From Candidatus Staskawiczbacteria bacterium (GTDB lineage: Bacteria; Patescibacteriota; Minisyncoccia; Minisyncoccales; Staskawiczbacteraceae), in assembly GCA_903913175.1 (NCBI GenBank), contig CAIWKF010000031.1:1-8879 (forward strand): DNA of 8,879 bases, given 5' to 3'. Positions 5,519 to 8,879 of the stretch are shown in pieces. Both the position numbers and the translations under genes were made by a program. Numbering within the stretch: position 1 is the stretch's first letter; every line of letters begins with the position of its first letter. The notes under the pieces are model-generated. The model was not told the DNA's origin. It worked only from the letters and a program-made list of their open reading frames with translations, and did no database searches.

Positions 5519-6778
5519 ATGTTTAAAGCATTTCAGCAATCATTAAAAGTTTTAAAAGCCAATCCAGTTAGGACTGTTTTGACAACCCTGGGAATTGTTA
5601 TTGGAATTGCCACTGTTATTTTAGTTTTATCTGCAGGAGCAGGATTTCGTGGTTTTATAGATGCTCAAATTGCTTCTTGGGGAAGCGACACTTTATTTGT
5701 AGAAACAAGGGTGCCACCCACAACTAAAAATCTTGGCAAAGCTAGTGCAGGTTCTGCTGATTCTAGTAGGGCAGGATCTACAATTGCTATAACTTCTTTT
5801 AAAACGCGCGATCTTGAAAATATAAAACAAATAAATAATGTAAAAAATGTTTATGGAATGGCAATTGGTTTAGGGGTTGCAAGTTATAAGGGCACAGAAA
5901 AAAGCGTTATTTATTATGGGGCTGGGGTTGAGAGGTTTACAATGGATAAACATGATTTAAAGGAGGGTAGATTTTATACGCAAATTGAGGAAGCTGGAGC
6001 AAGTCAGGTAGTTATTTTAGGTAGTAATTTAGCAAATGATCTATTTTTGCAGGATGAGGCATTGGGAAAATTAATTAGAGTTGGTAATTTAAATTTTCAG
6101 GTTATTGGTGTTTATAAATCTCAAGGTGCGGTTGGTGGTCCGTCAGCAGATGATAGTTTGTATATGCCGCTAAAAACTGCACAGAAAAAAATGTTAGGTA
6201 TTGATTATATTACTGTTGGGGTAGTGCAATTAAATGATACAAATTTGTCCGAGGTTACTGCAGAATCAATAAAGCAAATAATGAGACAAAATCATAATAT
6301 TACAGACCCTAATAAGGATGATTTTACAGTAACAACGCAAGCTCAAATTTTAGACACATTTAATGTAATTTTTAACGGAATAACTATTTTGCTAATTTGC
6401 ATTGCTGCTATTTCTTTGGTAGTTGGCGGAGTAGGAATTATGAATATTATGTATGTAGTTGTTACCGAGCGAACAAGCGAGATTGGTTTAAAAAAAGCTT
6501 TGGGTGCTAAAAATAAGGACATTTTAAATGAATTTTTAATTGAATCAGTTGTGGTTACAATAATTGGTGGAATTTTAGGAATAATTGTAGGAGCATTTTT
6601 AAGCTGGATATTATATTTAATTGCTATTTCTAGTGGACTGGAATGGGTTTTTACAGTTCCATTATATGCTATAATTATTGGAGTAGGTGTTTCAGGAACT
6701 ATTGGTATCTCATTTGGTGTTTTGCCAGCTCGTAGTGCTGCAAAATTAGAAGCAATAGAAGCATTGCGTTATGAATAA
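5519..6778 (+). CDS. MacB/FtsX-family ABC transporter permease 2
   Basis: This is the second membrane subunit of the exporter, 419 residues. Layout: TM1 (about 19-41, LTTLGIVIGIATVILVLS), extracytoplasmic MacB_PCD-type domain (42-285) with a Gly/Ser/Ala-rich stretch (71-88), then TM2 (286-313), TM3 (341-369) and TM4 (377-402). The coupling motif ERTSEIGLKKALGA (317-330) and C-terminal LEAIEALRYE match permease 1 closely, so the two are paralogues and probably a heterodimeric pair served by the single ATPase at 1513-2229. The gene is cut off from permease 1 by the repeat-bounded cassette. No Shine-Dalgarno site is visible; expression may rely on read-through or an unrecognised promoter. Codon use is uniformly AT-rich through the stop, unlike the 3' end of permease 1. 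Confidence 0.93.
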   Translation: MFKAFQQSLKVLKANPVRTVLTTLGIVIGIATVILVLSAGAGFRGFIDAQIASWGSDTLFVETRVPPTTKNLGKASAGSADSSRAGSTIAITSFKTRDLENIKQINNVKNVYGMAIGLGVASYKGTEKSVIYYGAGVERFTMDKHDLKEGRFYTQIEEAGASQVVILGSNLANDLFLQDEALGKLIRVGNLNFQVIGVYKSQGAVGGPSADDSLYMPLKTAQKKMLGIDYITVGVVQLNDTNLSEVTAESIKQIMRQNHNITDPNKDDFTVTTQAQILDTFNVIFNGITILLICIAAISLVVGGVGIMNIMYVVVTERTSEIGLKKALGAKNKDILNEFLIESVVVTIIGGILGIIVGAFLSWILYLIAISSGLEWVFTVPLYAIIIGVGVSGTIGISFGVLPARSAAKLEAIEALRYE

Positions 6779-6798
6779 TTATTATTAAACAAAATAAT

Positions 6799-7635
6799 AT
6801 GAAAATTTTTACAGAAATAAAAAATAGTATTTATAGTCCCGAGTATTATAAAGAGGTTTTGCAAAAACCAATGTCTTATTCAATAAAATATTTTTTTAAG
6901 TTTGTTTTAATTTTTTCATTTATTTTGGCAATTATTTTTTCATTTGTATATTTACCAAAAGTAAAAATATTTTTTGATAATTTTGGCATGCAATTAGTTA
7001 ATGCTTTTCCTTCTAATTTGGAGGTTGAAATTAAAAATAGCCAAGCTTTTTCACTTTCACCTCAACCATATTTTATAAAAACCCCATCAGATTTTAAGAC
7101 TAACAACGGGCAGACAAATTTTGAAAACCTAATTACTATTGATGTAAATAATGTTTTTGATTTAAATAAATTTAATTCTTTTAATACTTTATCAGTTTTG
7201 AATAAAGATTCGATTTCTTACATTGAAAATAACAAAATTTCAATTCAACCACTAAAGGGTGTACCAAATTTTGTAGCTAACAGAGAAAATTTATCAGATT
7301 TTGTGAATAAAGTTACGCCTTTATTAAAATTCATTTATTTAGTTATTCCTGCAGGGTTATTTGCAGGTATTTATATGAGTTTTATTTTTTATTTATTTTA
7401 TTTAATTTTTGGAGCACTGGTAATTTGGATTATTTTAAAAATAAAAAAAATAAACATTGAATATAAAAAAGCATATCAAATTGGTATTCACATTTTAACT
7501 CCAGCACTTATAATTAATACTGCTTTAAGTAATTTTGGATTTGTATATCCACTACTATTTACTATGCTTTTAATTATATTTACAATAATTAATATTAGAA
7601 ATTTTTCTACACCAATAGCACAAGTAAAAGAATAG
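6799..7635 (+). CDS. DUF1189-like multi-pass membrane protein
   Basis: The N-terminus (EIKNSIYSPEYYKEVLQKPM, 6-25, followed by SIKYFF) resembles the FxxSxYSPxxY start of DUF1189 proteins, whose function is unknown. Topology: TM1 (about 31-52), an extracytoplasmic Asn/Phe-rich domain (53-172) of mostly beta character, then hydrophobic segments at about 175-195, 197-214, 228-246 and 249-265. It starts 20 nt after permease 2 and likely belongs to the export operon. Bacillus YknWXYZ, a related exporter, includes an accessory multi-pass protein (YknW, Yip1 family); an analogous helper role here is inference from position only. Family assignment is from recalled motif and topology, not a search. 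Confidence 0.7.
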   Translation: MKIFTEIKNSIYSPEYYKEVLQKPMSYSIKYFFKFVLIFSFILAIIFSFVYLPKVKIFFDNFGMQLVNAFPSNLEVEIKNSQAFSLSPQPYFIKTPSDFKTNNGQTNFENLITIDVNNVFDLNKFNSFNTLSVLNKDSISYIENNKISIQPLKGVPNFVANRENLSDFVNKVTPLLKFIYLVIPAGLFAGIYMSFIFYLFYLIFGALVIWIILKIKKINIEYKKAYQIGIHILTPALIINTALSNFGFVYPLLFTMLLIIFTIINIRNFSTPIAQVKE

Positions 7636-7675
7636 GTGTGATATTTTTTGTGTGGTATAAATTAAGCTCAAACTA

Positions 7676-7704
7676 TTGCTATTTTTTTAGTAAAATGCTA
7701 CAAT
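7676..7704 (+). promoter_or_regulatory. promoter of the cold shock gene
   Basis: TTGCTA (7676-7681), a 17-nt spacer beginning with seven T, and TACAAT (7699-7704) preceded by TGC (extended -10) form a good sigma-70-type promoter. Transcription should start near 7711, giving a leader of about 55 nt. A weaker extended -10 candidate without a -35 box (TGGTATAAA, 7653-7661) lies upstream. Confidence 0.65.
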
Positions 7705-7710
7705 ACAAAC

Positions 7711-7765
7711 AAGTTAGAGACGGGGTCGGGTTTCTTAATTATTAAAATAAATAAATTTCAAAAAA
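7711..7765 (+). promoter_or_regulatory. 5' leader of the cold shock gene with a GC-rich patch
   Basis: The predicted leader contains a G-rich patch, GACGGGGTCGGG (7719-7730), in otherwise A/T sequence. TTAgAGA (7714-7720) can pair with TCTTAA (7733-7738) around it. Cold shock mRNAs often have regulatory leaders, but I see no recognised cold-box motif. The start codon is preceded by an A-run without a Shine-Dalgarno sequence. Confidence 0.25.
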
Positions 7766-7963
7766 ATGGAAGGAACAATCAAAACACTTACAGAAAAAGG
7801 ATTTGGATTTATCGCCAGAGAAGGCGAAACAAAAGATCTTTTTTTTCATTCAAATGATTTGAATGGAGTATCTTACAACGAATTAAAAGTTGGAGATGTA
7901 GTAACCTTTGACGTAGTTGAAGGCGAAAAAGGATTAAGCGCAAAAAACGTAACAAAAGCTTAG
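7766..7963 (+). CDS. cold shock domain protein (CspA family)
   Basis: This is a 65-residue single OB-fold protein that binds single-stranded RNA/DNA and probably acts as an RNA chaperone in the cytoplasm. RNP1 is KGFGFI (11-16) and RNP2 is DLFFHS (24-29); both aromatic clusters needed for nucleic-acid stacking are present. LKVGDVVTFDV (40-50) and the C-terminal KGLSAKNVTKA (55-65) match the family. Compared with Escherichia coli CspA (about 70 residues) the N-terminus is short, beginning directly at MEGTIKTL, and no upstream in-frame start is needed. It stands alone between its own promoter and a very strong terminator, so it is a monocistronic gene. Confidence 0.96.
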   Translation: MEGTIKTLTEKGFGFIAREGETKDLFFHSNDLNGVSYNELKVGDVVTFDVVEGEKGLSAKNVTKA

Positions 7964-7965
7964 TT

Positions 7966-8001
7966 CAATAAAAAACTGCCCGAGTGGGCAGTTTTTTATT
8001 G
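7966..8001 (+). terminator. strong intrinsic terminator after the cold shock gene
   Basis: A perfect 16-bp stem (7966-7981 with 7986-8001) has a GAGT tetraloop, a GC core (CTGCCC/GGGCAG) and flanking A6/T6 tracts. The symmetric A/T tracts mean it can also terminate minus-strand transcripts. It begins 3 nt after the csp stop. Confidence 0.92.
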
Positions 8002-8036
8002 CAAAATTTTTTTAATAATAGTAAAATGCAAATAAT
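7999..8036 (+). promoter_or_regulatory. candidate promoter of the aquaporin-like gene
   Basis: TTGCAA (7999-8004), 17 nt, TAAAAT (8022-8027) fits a sigma-70 promoter. The T7 run followed by AGTAAAATGC also occurs in the csp promoter, so the real -10 may be the AAATAAT a few bases later, aligned with csp TACAAT. The -35 overlaps the terminator's 3' arm. Confidence 0.45.
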
Positions 8037-8051
8037 AACTAAATATCAGTT

Positions 8052-8111
8052 ATCAATTTGAAAATTTAAAATTGATTATCAATAAAAATTTAAAATTGAA
8101 AATTGAAAATT
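8052..8111. repeat. AT-rich direct and inverted repeats before the aquaporin-like gene
   Basis: AAAATTTAAAATTGA occurs twice, perfectly, 24 nt apart (8061-8075 and 8085-8099). ATCAATTT (8052-8059) is the inverse of AAATTGAT (8069-8076). ATTGAAA is repeated in tandem (8095-8108, plus ATT). This fills most of the predicted leader. It may be slippage-derived low-complexity sequence or an operator; no Shine-Dalgarno follows. Confidence 0.6.
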
Positions 8112-8118
8112 CGTTAAT

Positions 8119-8730
8119 ATGGATATTAAAAAATATTTAGTTGAAGTCTTAGGAACAATGACTTTAACTTTGGTCGTAGCCTTATCTATTGTTGGCAAAT
8201 TTCCTGTGCCAACACCAGTTGTTGCTGCTTTGTGTTTGGGTTTATTTGTTTATACAATTGGGCATATTTCTGGTGCTCATATCAATCCTGCTATTACAAT
8301 TGGTGCTTGGGTAATAAAAAAAATTAGTACTAATGAAGCTATTTCTTATATTATTGCACAATTTGTTGGGGCAGTAGTTGCCGCCATGGTTGTTGCTTAT
8401 ACAGTTGGCTTTCCTGTTTTAACAGCTTCAAACACATGGATTACAGGTTTTGCAGAGTTATTGGGTGCATTTTTCTTTGCTTTTGGTGTTGCTTCTGTTG
8501 TTTATGGAAGAACGCCAAGTTTATTATCTGGAGTTGTAGTTGGAGGCTCTCTTTTATTGGGAATAACAATTTCTGCATCTTTGGGTGCAAATGGAATTTT
8601 AAATCCTGCAGTTGCCTTTGGAATAAAGTCATTAAGCGCAATGTATATTTTAGCTCCAATTATTGGTTGTGTATTAGGAATGTGGGTTTATAAATATTTA
8701 AATGATAACGAAAGCATTATAGTTGGTTAA
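8119..8730 (+). CDS. aquaporin/MIP-family channel, short, with atypical filter
   Basis: This is a membrane channel for water or small neutral solutes. It has 203 residues, shorter than most aquaporins (roughly 220-290), but both half-repeats are present: HISGAHINPAITIG (49-62) with NPA1 at 56-58, and GANGILNPAVAFG (156-168) with NPA2 at 162-164. Six hydrophobic segments and two half-helices fit the fold. The Arg that follows the second NPA in nearly all aquaporins and glycerol facilitators is Val165. By ungapped alignment to AQP1 the other selectivity-filter positions are about Ala36 (for Phe56), Thr150 (for His180) and Gly159 (for Cys189), so the pore may be wider and uncharged. The substrate is therefore uncertain. 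It appears monocistronic, with a terminator-isolated 5' side. Confidence 0.92.
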   Translation: MDIKKYLVEVLGTMTLTLVVALSIVGKFPVPTPVVAALCLGLFVYTIGHISGAHINPAITIGAWVIKKISTNEAISYIIAQFVGAVVAAMVVAYTVGFPVLTASNTWITGFAELLGAFFFAFGVASVVYGRTPSLLSGVVVGGSLLLGITISASLGANGILNPAVAFGIKSLSAMYILAPIIGCVLGMWVYKYLNDNESIIVG

Positions 8731-8754
8731 TTTTTATAAATTATTTTATTTTTT

Positions 8755-8785
8755 AAAAAAAAGTGAGCATATTTTTTCGCTCACT
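8755..8785 (-). terminator. minus-strand intrinsic terminator
   Basis: AGTGAGC (8762-8768) pairs with GCTCACT (8779-8785) around a 10-nt loop. On the minus strand the hairpin is followed by a run of U (8761-8755). On the plus strand it is followed by GTCCCGCC, so it mainly stops transcripts arriving from beyond the right edge of the window and shields the aquaporin-like gene. Confidence 0.7.
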
Positions 8786-8879
8786 GTCCCGCCCAAATGA
8801 TAATGTCATAGTATGGGCAAAGTAGAAATGTCATAGGTAAGAGATTTAGTACATAATAGATCTAAATTAAATATTATTA
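8785..8879. mobile_element. probable end of an insertion sequence, truncated by the window
   Basis: The sequence changes character at TGTCCCGCCC (8785-8794). It then has two copies of a subterminal repeat, about CAAA(N5-6)AATGTCATAG, ending at 8811 and 8836 (25-nt period; AATGTCATAG is exact at 8802-8811 and 8827-8836). Terminal TGT plus tandem transposase-binding-type repeats resemble ends I recall from IS481/IS3-like DDE elements in related genomes. No transposase coding sequence lies within the window, so this is a resemblance, not proof. Confidence 0.45.

Overview
The window is AT-rich bacterial DNA with short intergenic gaps, ATG starts that almost never carry a Shine-Dalgarno sequence, and TAA/TAG/TGA all apparently used as stops (no gene is broken by in-frame TGA, so the TGA=Gly code of Gracilibacteria is not indicated). 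Small proteins, a four-helix-bundle (23S rRNA intervening-sequence type) protein, a MacAB/YknXYZ-like exporter without an outer-membrane channel, and these composition traits suggest a Candidate Phyla Radiation (Patescibacteria) genome. That assignment is inference; no rRNA is present to confirm it.

Region 1 (1-6778) is an ABC export operon of the MacAB/YknXYZ type, all on +: a membrane-anchored periplasmic-adaptor-like protein (cut by the window edge), an ATPase, and two paralogous FtsX/MacB permeases that probably form a heterodimer. A DUF1189-like membrane protein (6799-7635) follows 20 nt after permease 2 and probably belongs to the same unit.

The operon is interrupted twice. Between ATPase and permease 1 (2230-2642) lies a GC-rich island whose minus strand carries a consensus-like promoter (TTGACA, 17 nt, extended -10), about 234 nt rich in hairpins, and an intrinsic terminator: a candidate stand-alone structured RNA, antisense to the operon, with a strong Shine-Dalgarno and an 8-codon ORF inside. 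Between permease 1 and permease 2 (3914-5512) lies a two-gene cassette (MFS transporter plus four-helix-bundle protein) bounded by inverted arrays of an AGTTATAA-like unit; it looks like a mobile or formerly mobile unit.

Region 2 (7636-8730) holds a cold shock protein gene with its own promoter and a perfect 16-bp-stem terminator, then a short aquaporin-family channel whose second NPA motif is followed by Val instead of the near-universal Arg.

Region 3 (8755-8879) holds a minus-strand terminator and what looks like the repeat-bearing end of an insertion sequence continuing past the window.
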